From NCBI GenBank assembly GCA_947259075.1, contig CAMYKQ010000055.1, positions 1 to 64,000 on the forward strand: a stretch of DNA of 64,000 nt, in the 5' to 3' direction. A program made the position numbers and the translations under genes. Source of the stretch: an uncultured Gammaproteobacteria bacterium. GTDB lineage: Bacteria > Pseudomonadota > Gammaproteobacteria > DRLM01. Shown here one piece after another: positions 16,357 to 23,431 of this stretch. The notes under the pieces were generated by a model. It was not told where the DNA came from and searched no databases. It was given only the letters and a program-made list of their open reading frames with translations. Positions within the stretch are counted from its first letter, which is position 1, and every line of letters begins with the position of its first letter.

Positions 16357-18525
16357 TTACGCCTTGCCTGTTTGTATCCGCCACACTTGATGTATGCGCG
16401 GGTTGCGCGCGAAGTCTTGGGGCAGCAGCGCGCGCGAGAGGTCTTCGAGTTGCAGGTCGGCCAAGGCCTCGTGGTCGAGCTTGAAGCGGCGGTTGTTGGT
16501 GGAGAACAACAGCATGCCGCGCGGCGCGAGCAGGGCGGCGGCGTGGCGGATGAAGGCGACGTGGTCGCGTTGCACGTCGAAGTTGTCTTCCATGCGTTTT
16601 GAATTGGAGAAGGTGGGCGGGTCGAGAAAGATGAGGCCGTAGCGCGGCGGGATTTTCAGCGCGCTTTGTTCGTTCAGCCAGCTCACGCAATCGGCTTGCA
16701 GATAGCGGTGTTGCGGGCCGGTGAAGCCGTTGAGCGCCATATTGCGCCGCGCCCATTCGAGGTAGGTGCGCGACATGTCGACCGTGGTGGTGCCGCTGGC
16801 GCCGCCCGCCGCCGCATGCACGCTGGCGCTGCCGGTGTAGGCGAAAAGATTTAAAAATTCCTTGCCGCGCGCCAGTTCGCGGATGAGGGCGCGCACTGGG
16901 CGGTGATCGAGAAACAGGCCGGTGTCGAGATAGGCGCCGAGGTTCACTAGCAAGCGGCACGGTCCTTCGCGCACCTCGTGGAATTCGCCGCTCTCTTCGC
17001 TGGCCTGGTATTGCGCGCTGCCTTTTTGCCGCTGGCGGATTTTGAAATAGAGTTGCTCGCGCGGAATCTCCAAGGCCACGGGGATGGCGCGCAAGGCGTC
17101 GCGCAAACGCGCCTCGGCCTTTTTGGGATCGATGCTGGCGGGCGGGGCGTATTCCTGCACATGCACCCAGAGTTTTTCACCGCGATAGAGATCGATCGCC
17201 ACCGCGTATTCGGGCAGGTCGGCGTCGTAGAGGCGGTAGCAGGTGATGTCTTCTTTTTCGGCCCAGCGTCCGAGGGTTTTCAGATTTTTGCGCAGGCGAT
17301 TGGCCAGCATTTCCGCGCCGGGACTGAGCGGTGCTTCGTCTTCTACCGCGCGCGCGGTGACGAACCACTCGGGCACGACTTCGAAGCACAGCAGCTTGCA
17401 CTCCAGCGCGCCGTTGTAGAGGGTGTAGCGTTTGCGCGCGCGGATGCCCATGTTTTTGCCGAGCTCGGGATCGGCGGTGAGCACCGCCGCGCGCCAGCCG
17501 CTGAAGTGTTCTTTGAGTTTCGCGCCGAGTTCGGCGTACAAGGGCTTGAGCGCTTCGGTTTCACCCAGGCGTTCGCCATAGGGCGGATTGACCGCGAGCA
17601 GGCCGGGCCGGTCCGCGGGCGGCGCGCTCAAATCGCGCAGGCTTGTTTGCGCGATGACGATGTGCTCCGCCAATTGCGCGGCGGCGGCATTTTGCCGCGC
17701 GGCCTGCACGGCGCGCGGATCGGCGTCGTAGCCGTAGAGGGTGGTGAGTTGTTGCAGACCCGCCGCGCGCCGTTGCTGCGCCTCGGCGATGAGTCCGGCC
17801 CAAATCGCCGCGTCATGGCCGCGCCAGCCGAGAAAACCGAAATGATCGCGCAACAGGCCCGGGGCGATGTCGGCGGCGATCAGCGCGCCTTCGATCAGCA
17901 GGGTGCCGCTGCCGCACATGGGGTCGAGCAAGGTGCCGCCCGCCTGCGCCACCTCGGGCCAGCCGGCGCGCAGCAGCATCGCGGCGGCGGTGTTTTCCTT
18001 CAAGGGCGCGGTGACCGATTGCACGCGATAACGGCGGCGGTGCAGGCTGTCGCCGGAGAGGTCGAGGTAGACCGTGGCCTGATCGCGGTAGAGATAGACG
18101 TTGATGCGCACGGTGGGCTGTTCGCGCGCCACCGAGGGACGGCGGCCGCTGATGTCACGGAAGCGGTCGACGATGGCGTCTTTGACCTTGAGCGCGCCGT
18201 AGTGGCTGTGGCTGATTTGCGATTGCACCGTGGCGAAGTCCACCGTCAGGCTGTCGTCGGGGCCGAGGTGCTCCTCCCAGCTTATATCGCGCACGCCCTG
18301 GTACAAGGCCTCGGGCGTGGGCGCGGCGACGTGTTGCACGGGTAATAATATCCGGCTGGCCAGGCGCGACCACAGGCAGGCGCGATAGGCCACGCTTAAA
18401 GGGCCGGAGAAATTGACGCCGGCGCGGGTCTCTTTCACGCCGGTGGCGCCGAGGGCGCTCAATTCGGCGGCCAAGAGCGATTCCTGCCCCTTGGGGGTGG
18501 TGGCGAAAAATGCAATATGAGACAT
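16357..18525 (-). CDS. rlmL: 23S rRNA (guanine-2445-N2)/(guanine-2069-N7) methyltransferase
   Basis: The 722-residue product is close to the E. coli RlmKL length (702). The N-terminal half carries a THUMP region and a class I methyltransferase with GSGTLLIEGA and the N2-guanine motif NPPYGERLGE. The C-terminal half is the RlmK unit with a second SAM fold (NLFAYTGSASVHAA) and the motif DPPTFSNSKRM. Both methyltransferases are thus present and fused, as is typical of Gammaproteobacteria; they modify G2445 and G2069 of 23S rRNA during 50S assembly. Both motifs look intact. Confidence 0.95.
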   Translation of the reverse strand: MSHIAFFATTPKGQESLLAAELSALGATGVKETRAGVNFSGPLSVAYRACLWSRLASRILLPVQHVAAPTPEALYQGVRDISWEEHLGPDDSLTVDFATVQSQISHSHYGALKVKDAIVDRFRDISGRRPSVAREQPTVRINVYLYRDQATVYLDLSGDSLHRRRYRVQSVTAPLKENTAAAMLLRAGWPEVAQAGGTLLDPMCGSGTLLIEGALIAADIAPGLLRDHFGFLGWRGHDAAIWAGLIAEAQQRRAAGLQQLTTLYGYDADPRAVQAARQNAAAAQLAEHIVIAQTSLRDLSAPPADRPGLLAVNPPYGERLGETEALKPLYAELGAKLKEHFSGWRAAVLTADPELGKNMGIRARKRYTLYNGALECKLLCFEVVPEWFVTARAVEDEAPLSPGAEMLANRLRKNLKTLGRWAEKEDITCYRLYDADLPEYAVAIDLYRGEKLWVHVQEYAPPASIDPKKAEARLRDALRAIPVALEIPREQLYFKIRQRQKGSAQYQASEESGEFHEVREGPCRLLVNLGAYLDTGLFLDHRPVRALIRELARGKEFLNLFAYTGSASVHAAAGGASGTTTVDMSRTYLEWARRNMALNGFTGPQHRYLQADCVSWLNEQSALKIPPRYGLIFLDPPTFSNSKRMEDNFDVQRDHVAFIRHAAALLAPRGMLLFSTNNRRFKLDHEALADLQLEDLSRALLPQDFARNPRIHQVWRIQTGKA

Positions 18526-18647
18526 GGGCGGCGCGCTGCTGGTCAGGGGGTGCTCATTCTACCCCAGGCTGGCGGGCGAGGGTGAAGCGACGCGGCGCGT
18601 CGCCAAACTAAGACGATATATATTTGCCCGGTGATCCGCTGGGTGCA

Positions 18648-18677
18648 TTGACACTCAGACGGCGCATTCTGTGTAAT
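18648..18677 (+). promoter_or_regulatory. Sigma-70 promoter of the OmpA-like lipoprotein gene
   Basis: A perfect -35 box TTGACA (18648-18653) and TGTAAT (18672-18677, 5 of 6) are spaced by 18 bp and lie 33 bp upstream of the ATG at 18711. Confidence 0.7.
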
Positions 18678-18710
18678 AGGCGCCCTCTTAACTTGAACTG
18701 GAAGCATTCC

Positions 18711-19382
18711 ATGAGCGGCATGAAACATTATTCTTTGCGGGCTACGGGCGTCTTATTGGCGGCGGCCTTGTTACAGCTCGGCTGCGCCACGGATGGCTCA
18801 TTGGATCGCACGCAAAAAGGCGTGTTGATCGGCGGCGCGACCGGTGCCGCCGTGGGCGGTTTGATCGGCAGTAAAAAAGGGAATGCGGGCAAGGGCGCGG
18901 TCATCGGCGGTATGGCCGGCGCGGTGATCGGCGGCGTCGCGGGTCAATACATGGACAAACAGGCCAAGGAATTGGAGCAAGTGGCGCAAACCGAGCGTGT
19001 CGATGACGGCATCATCGTCACCATGAAGGACAAGATCCTTTTTGATTTTAATAGTTCGGATGTCAAGGCCGATTCGCGCGCCGCGCTGCAAAAGATGGCC
19101 GATGTATTCAAAAAATACGACAAGACCGATATGACGGTGACCGGACACACCGACAATGTCGGCGCGGCCAGTTACAACTTGCAATTGTCCGAGCGCCGCG
19201 CCAAATCGGTGGCGGATTATCTCGCGAGTTTGGGCGTCAGCCGCGAGCGCATGCGCATCATGGGTTTCGGTTTCGAGCGGCCGGTGGCGGGTAATGACAC
19301 CGCCGAAGGCCGCGGTCAAAACCGCCGCGTTGAAATTCACATCGTGCCTAATGAAGAGTTGCGCAAGGAGTCGGCGCAATAG
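18711..19382 (+). CDS. OmpA-family peptidoglycan-binding lipoprotein
   Basis: The 223-residue product begins with a lipoprotein signal (lipobox LQLGC, lipid Cys about residue 25). It continues with a glycine-zipper stretch (GVLIGGATGAAVGGLIGSKKG) that likely inserts in or lies on the membrane, then a C-terminal OmpA/Pal domain (about 115-215). Diagnostic peptidoglycan-binding motifs are visible: TGHTDNVG, LSERRAKSVADYL and GRGQNRRVEI. It resembles YiaD-type lipoproteins. The start has GGAAG six bases upstream. It is a monocistronic unit between a strong promoter and a clear terminator. Confidence 0.88.
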   Translation: MSGMKHYSLRATGVLLAAALLQLGCATDGSLDRTQKGVLIGGATGAAVGGLIGSKKGNAGKGAVIGGMAGAVIGGVAGQYMDKQAKELEQVAQTERVDDGIIVTMKDKILFDFNSSDVKADSRAALQKMADVFKKYDKTDMTVTGHTDNVGAASYNLQLSERRAKSVADYLASLGVSRERMRIMGFGFERPVAGNDTAEGRGQNRRVEIHIVPNEELRKESAQ

Positions 19383-19426
19383 AGACTAAGCCAGTATGCC
19401 GCCGCGCCGCCGCGCGGTAAAAATCA

Positions 19427-19458
19427 AAAAGCCCTCCCATGACGGGAGGGCTTTTTTT
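19427..19458 (+). terminator. Rho-independent terminator after the OmpA-like gene
   Basis: A 10-bp stem (AAGCCCTCCC with GGGAGGGCTT), ATGAC loop and a run of eight T. The A-rich left flank makes it potentially bidirectional, which also suits the convergent gene ending at 19490. Confidence 0.9.
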
Positions 19459-19489
19459 TGCCAGAATCACTCTGCGTTGATGATTGAGC

Positions 19490-19897
19490 TCAATGCGTGA
19501 TCATGGGTTCGAGTTTCTGCGCCTGTTCAATCCAGCCCTGCACCAGCTTCAAGGTGGGTACTTGCCGCACCAGGCGTTTCTCGGCGTTGACCTCGGCCAT
19601 TTTCGCGGTGAGATTGTCCGCGTTACGAGTGCGCAGCTCCTTCACCGTATCGATGCCGGCGGCTTCGAGCAGCTCGGCATATTGGCTGGCAATGCCTTTG
19701 ACGCGGAATAGATCACACATATTGACCCACTTCAAGATCGCCGTTTCGGTCAGGCCGGTTTGCGTCGCCAGTTGCCGCCGGCCTTGAGGGTTACACCCGG
19801 CGCGGAGTAAAGACTCCGTGGTGGTGATGCCCGCCGCGGAGAGTGCCTGCGCATAATTGAGACCGATGCCTTCGACCGCGCGGATTGGTTTTGCCAT
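19490..19897 (-). CDS. DUF4332 helix-hairpin-helix protein
   Basis: The 135-residue product has the DUF4332 pattern: two helix-hairpin-helix-like units, IRAVEGIGLNYAQALSAAGI at the start and LFRVKGIASQYAELLEAAGI in the middle, each followed by TxxxLLxA/VKELRTR-like helices. These proteins are predicted to bind nucleic acid non-specifically; their exact role is unknown. GGAG lies nine bases upstream of the ATG. The next gene (19949-20356) lies upstream on the same strand, 51 bp away. Confidence 0.8.
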   Translation of the reverse strand: MAKPIRAVEGIGLNYAQALSAAGITTTESLLRAGCNPQGRRQLATQTGLTETAILKWVNMCDLFRVKGIASQYAELLEAAGIDTVKELRTRNADNLTAKMAEVNAEKRLVRQVPTLKLVQGWIEQAQKLEPMITH

Positions 19898-19948
19898 GGG
19901 TAACTCCTTTCACTTTGTTAGGGGTGACATGAAATTGAATGTGGATGT

Positions 19949-20356
19949 TTAGCTCAAGAATTTTCCGAGACCGCTTTTCAGCTTGTCGGCCATACCGCCT
20001 TGCCCCTGTTTCAACATGCCTTCCAGGCTGCCCAGCGCGCTGGTGCTGGAAAATGCCTTGATGAGGCTAGGCATGATGGTTTGCAGGGCCTTGCCGGCCA
20101 AATCACTGGAGATGCCTGCCGTGTCGGCCAGGGCCTTGATATCAATTTTCCCTATCAGCGCGCTGAGTAAATGCTGTTCGGGTTGGGTGGATAAATCCGT
20201 CTTGGCGGCTGCTTCATGTAAGCCCGCCACGGTTTGTTCACTGGCCTCGCCTAAAAGCTGCCGTGCCTGTTCGCTGTTTAGCCCCAGGTTTTCCAGTTGC
20301 CCCAAGAGCGGGGCAAGTTTATTACCCAGTACTTGTTCGATCATATTCGTCATCAT
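19949..20356 (-). CDS. Small helical protein, DUF937/DUF2780-like
   Basis: AGGAGG six bases before the ATG decides the start. The 135-residue product has no signal peptide and consists of amphipathic helices with a glycine-rich tail (LKQGQGGMADKLKSGLGKFLS). The pattern of repeated L-G-Q/L-S-A-L segments and IMPSLIKAF is reminiscent of DUF937/DUF2780-type proteins, but I see no decisive motif. Function unknown. Confidence 0.65.
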   Translation of the reverse strand: MMTNMIEQVLGNKLAPLLGQLENLGLNSEQARQLLGEASEQTVAGLHEAAAKTDLSTQPEQHLLSALIGKIDIKALADTAGISSDLAGKALQTIMPSLIKAFSSTSALGSLEGMLKQGQGGMADKLKSGLGKFLS

Positions 20357-20746
20357 AGCCGTCCTCCTGATTGAAGCACCCAGTCCTCATGGTGCTTGCC
20401 GGAAAATTCATCGCCGCGGATAACTAACGTTAGGCCGATGCGTCCCGGCTTTCAATAGCTGGCGGCAGGGTTTGACAATGGTTTGCACTTTATCAGGCTG
20501 AATATGCGTTTTATGCGATTGCCGAGCTATGGAGAGCGAAGCGAAGGCGAGAAGCCTGCGGTAGATGCGAAGCAGCGTCAGTCATCGGGGCGGACGCAGC
20601 GCGTCCGGGGCAAAAGAAATCAACGTTACGAGACCGAGGTCGAATTGCACGCGGATGCGCGAATCGTTTCCTGAGGGCCGCGACACATCGGAGTCACGCA
20701 CGGGTTTGACGCGGGCGAAGAATTTGAAATGGACGGCGATAATAAA
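20357..20746. other. Intergenic stretch without a supported gene
   Basis: About 390 bp between the 20356 start and the tRNA. It holds short open frames with no plausible ribosome-binding site or family signature, and a small palindrome GGACGCAGCGCGTCC near 20600. I see no gene, IS end or attachment site. Confidence 0.5.
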
Positions 20747-20822
20747 TGGTGCTGGCGACAGGAGTCGAACCCGTGACCTACTGATTACAAATCAGTTGCT
20801 CTACCGACTGAGCTACGCCAGC
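20747..20822 (-). tRNA. trnT: tRNA-Thr (anticodon TGT)
   Basis: The minus strand reads GCTGGCGTAGCTCAGTCGG at the 5' end, anticodon stem CTGAT/ATCAG with loop TTTGTAA (anticodon TGT), a T-arm with GGTTCGACTCC, an acceptor stem GCTGGCG/CGCCAGC, and an encoded ACCA end. Total 76 nt. In many Gammaproteobacteria this gene follows birA-coaX and begins a Thr-Tyr-Gly-Thr-tufB group; here no further tRNA follows. Confidence 0.97.
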
Positions 20823-20896
20823 GTGGGATACGGTGTGGTTAGCGGATGCTGCGGGAATTGTATGTAATCACCTCGGTGATGGCAATCGCACCTTAT

Positions 20897-21127
20897 TCAA
20901 GGCGCGTTGTCGGGCGGGATTTCTTGCAGCGCGGCTTCGCGGGGCGCGTGTGCTTCGGCGGGCGCGTCTTGTTTGGGCAGTTCGCTGAGCAACAGCAGCG
21001 GCGGGGTGTTAGCGTCCACCGGCTGCGGGCCGATGCTCATGGCCTTATCGCTGTCGCGCGGGCCTTGCATATGCCAGGCGAAGAGGCTGAGGTTGGCGAT
21101 GATGAGCAGTAGAAACAGGATTCTCAT
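20897..21127 (-). CDS. Short membrane-anchored protein, likely SPOR-type protein lacking the SPOR domain
   Basis: The 76-residue product starts with one hydrophobic helix (MRILFLLLIIANLSLFAWHM) and continues as a proline/alanine-rich linker. This is how the SPOR-domain proteins found after coaX in related bacteria begin, but here the stop comes before any SPOR domain, and only about 75 bp separate it from the tRNA. It overlaps the end of coaX by 4 bp, which supports translation. It is either a naturally reduced protein or the remnant of a 3' deletion. Confidence 0.6.
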   Translation of the reverse strand: MRILFLLLIIANLSLFAWHMQGPRDSDKAMSIGPQPVDANTPPLLLLSELPKQDAPAEAHAPREAALQEIPPDNAP

Positions 21128-21879
21128 TTTTCCTCCGCGATGACGGCCAGGCCGTCGAGCACCAAGTCCGGCGCGTGGTGATAGGGGCCGGCCAATAAGG
21201 GTAGCACGGTCTGCGCGTCGCCGCCGGTGATGATGCGGGTGAGGGGGGTGTTCAGCGCGGCGCTGGTGTCGGCGATGATGCGATCGATCGCGGCGACCGC
21301 GGCGTAGAGGGTGCCGCCGTCCACGCCGTCGCGGGTGTCGCGGGCGAGCAGGCGGTTGTCACCTTGCGCGGGGGTGTCCGTAGCGAGACGTATAGCTTCG
21401 CTACGCTCCAACAAACTGCGGCGCATTAACTCAATGCCGGGCAGGATCAAACCGCCGAGATGGCTGCCTTCCGCGTCCATGACGTCTATCGTGATGGCGG
21501 TGCCCGCATCGACGATGCACGCGGCTTCATGCCACTGCGCGCGCGCGGCGATGAGGGCGGCCCAGCGGTCGGCGCCGAGGCGTTCGGGCAGGGTGTAGGC
21601 GTTGCGCACGCCGCAGGCCGTTGCTTGCGCGACGAGCAGCCGCGGTTCGATCTGCCAGCGTTGCAGCGTCCACTCACGCAGGGCCGCGGCCTGCGCCGCG
21701 CCCGCGACATTGCAGAGCAAGATTTTTGCCGGCGCGCGCAGCCTGCCCCACGCCTGTTTGGCGAAGTCCGCCCATGTTTCAATGGGCGGGCTTGCGGCGG
21801 TGCGGGTTTGTGTGCGCTTGCCGCGGCTGAGGGTGGTCCATTTCACGCGGCTATTGCCGAGGTCGAGCAGCAGTATCAA
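21124..21879 (-). CDS. coaX: Type III pantothenate kinase
   Basis: The 251-residue product has the ASKHA-fold phosphate loop LLLDLGNSRVKW at its start, GADRWAALIAA in the middle, VDAGTAITIDVMD (the family's D-x-G-T-A motif) and the late ITGGDA motif. It phosphorylates pantothenate in the first step of coenzyme A synthesis. It lies 42 bp after birA on the same strand, a common gammaproteobacterial pair. Confidence 0.95.
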   Translation of the reverse strand: MILLLDLGNSRVKWTTLSRGKRTQTRTAASPPIETWADFAKQAWGRLRAPAKILLCNVAGAAQAAALREWTLQRWQIEPRLLVAQATACGVRNAYTLPERLGADRWAALIAARAQWHEAACIVDAGTAITIDVMDAEGSHLGGLILPGIELMRRSLLERSEAIRLATDTPAQGDNRLLARDTRDGVDGGTLYAAVAAIDRIIADTSAALNTPLTRIITGGDAQTVLPLLAGPYHHAPDLVLDGLAVIAEEK

Positions 21880-21921
21880 AACAATTTCCTTTGGGGGGGA
21901 GGCCGTTGGTGGCGCGGCGGC

Positions 21922-22896
21922 TCAGGTGATCCTCACGCTGATTTCTCCAGCGAGATAACGTTGAGTGGCGCCGTCGCGGCTCAACAATAAGGCGCCGCTA
22001 CGGTCCACGCCGGCGGCGACGCCGGTGATGTTTTCATTGGGCAATTGCAGGTTGATGGTTTTGCCGCGCACGGCGTCGTAGTCTCGCCATTCATCGAGGA
22101 AGGGCGCAAGGCCGTGGCGTTGATAATCGCGCAGCACGATTAAAACGTGACTGAGTAAGCCGCCCGCGAGGGTGTTGCGCGACAAGCGCTCACCCAAGGC
22201 TTCTTCGAGATCGGCCCAGGCTTGGGTGATGTGGCTGCCCGCTTCTTTAGGCATGCGGCAGTTGACGCCGAGGCCTGTCACGACGGTGCTGGCGCCGAAG
22301 GATTCGCCGCTCATTTCCAGCAGGATGCCAGCCAGTTTCCGCCCTTGCCATAAGAGATCGTTGGGCCATTTGAGGCTGAGATCAGCGACGCCCGCCGCGC
22401 GCAAGGCGCGGATCATGCCCACACCCACCGCTAAACCCAGTCCGCCGAGCTGGGCGGGGTCGAGGGTGAAGCGCCACAAGACCGAGAGATAAATATTGGC
22501 GGCGAAGGGCGAGACCCACTGCCGTCCGCGCCGTCCGCGCCCGGCGGTTTGATATTCCGCGAAACAGGCATGGCCCGAGGGCAGGCCGCCGGCGGCGCGC
22601 TGCATTAAATAGGTATTGGTGGAATCAAGACGAGGGTGGAGCTCCAAGCCGCCGAGCAGGGCGCGGCTTTCCGCGCTCATGGCTTGGCTGATGGCCCGTG
22701 CATCCAGCAGCTCGATGGGGTGGGCGAGGCGATAACCTTTGCCGGGCACGGCGTAAATGTCCAAGCCGAGTTCGCTCAGGGCGCGCAGCTGTTTCCACAC
22801 CGCGGTGCGGCTGACGCCCAAGGTGCCGCCGAGCCGGGCACCGGAGTGGAAGTTGCCGTCACTGAGAAGATTTAGGGCGTCGTAGCGCAAAGACAT
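21922..22896 (-). CDS. birA: Bifunctional biotin-protein ligase and biotin operon repressor
   Basis: The 324-residue product has an N-terminal winged helix (about residues 5-62, GVSRTAVWKQLRALSELGLDI), so it can act as a repressor as well as an enzyme. The catalytic domain shows the biotinyl-AMP loop QTAGRGRRGRQW, the KWPNDL motif and the glycine-containing stretch KLAGILLEMSG. A small C-terminal SH3-like domain completes it. It attaches biotin to acetyl-CoA carboxylase BCCP. No biotin operon is visible here. Confidence 0.95.
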   Translation of the reverse strand: MSLRYDALNLLSDGNFHSGARLGGTLGVSRTAVWKQLRALSELGLDIYAVPGKGYRLAHPIELLDARAISQAMSAESRALLGGLELHPRLDSTNTYLMQRAAGGLPSGHACFAEYQTAGRGRRGRQWVSPFAANIYLSVLWRFTLDPAQLGGLGLAVGVGMIRALRAAGVADLSLKWPNDLLWQGRKLAGILLEMSGESFGASTVVTGLGVNCRMPKEAGSHITQAWADLEEALGERLSRNTLAGGLLSHVLIVLRDYQRHGLAPFLDEWRDYDAVRGKTINLQLPNENITGVAAGVDRSGALLLSRDGATQRYLAGEISVRIT

Positions 22897-22973
22897 GGGC
22901 GAATTTTACCAGTGGCGGGGGGTTTAGCCCACGGCAAGTTTGCGCGGGCGCGGCGGGGGCCGGGTCTCGGGTT

Positions 22974-23336
22974 TCAACCGGAGCTGGCCAGGCGCTGGGC
23001 GAGGATGCCATCCAGCGCCTTGAGCGCCTTGTCGATGATGACCGTGGCGTGGGCGTGATAATGGCGCAGGGTGCATTGCAGCGGGGTGTGCAAGCTGTCG
23101 CGTGCTTCAAAGTCCGTCCACGCTACGATGGGGATGTCATTGAGGTCGCGGTCGACTATGACCCACAGGCCATCTTCGAGGATCATGTCGAGACTGCGCA
23201 GGCCGGGCAGTTCGAAACGCAGGGGATTGGCCAAGCGCCGCAAGGCGAGACGGACCTGGTTGTAACGCGCGGCGGGCACGCTGCATGGCGCGGAGTTGAG
23301 TACGGGGATGCTATTGAGCCGGGATCGATAGGGCAT
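22974..23336 (-). CDS. Conserved hypothetical protein between birA and cbbO
   Basis: I do not recognise the family. The ATG at 23336 has GAGGAAG upstream; a start 30 bp earlier lacks one. The 120-residue product has no signal or membrane segment. It has a basic N-terminus (MPYRSRLN), a region with alternating strands and acidic turns (LEDGLWVIVDRDLNDIPIVAWTDF) and a helical C-terminus with HYHAHATVIIDKALKALDGIL. It lies on the same strand as cbbO and birA. Confidence 0.6.
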   Translation of the reverse strand: MPYRSRLNSIPVLNSAPCSVPAARYNQVRLALRRLANPLRFELPGLRSLDMILEDGLWVIVDRDLNDIPIVAWTDFEARDSLHTPLQCTLRHYHAHATVIIDKALKALDGILAQRLASSG

Positions 23337-23431
23337 GGCGCGCGTCGCTTCCTCGCATGAACACATCTCGGACTTTGACCGGATCAGGCTTCAGTATATC
23401 CCCAGCGATGTGACGCGCGTCCAGCAGGCGG

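Noticed and set aside
16978..18345. Plus-strand open frame of 455 residues
   Set aside because: It runs antisense through rlmL; composition is that of a shadow frame in GC-rich DNA and it has no domain.
20565..20867. Plus-strand open frame of about 100 residues ending in the phrase DRSRTRDLLITNQLLYRLSY
   Set aside because: This is the reverse strand of tRNA-Thr read as protein, a well-known false gene; no ribosome site is present.
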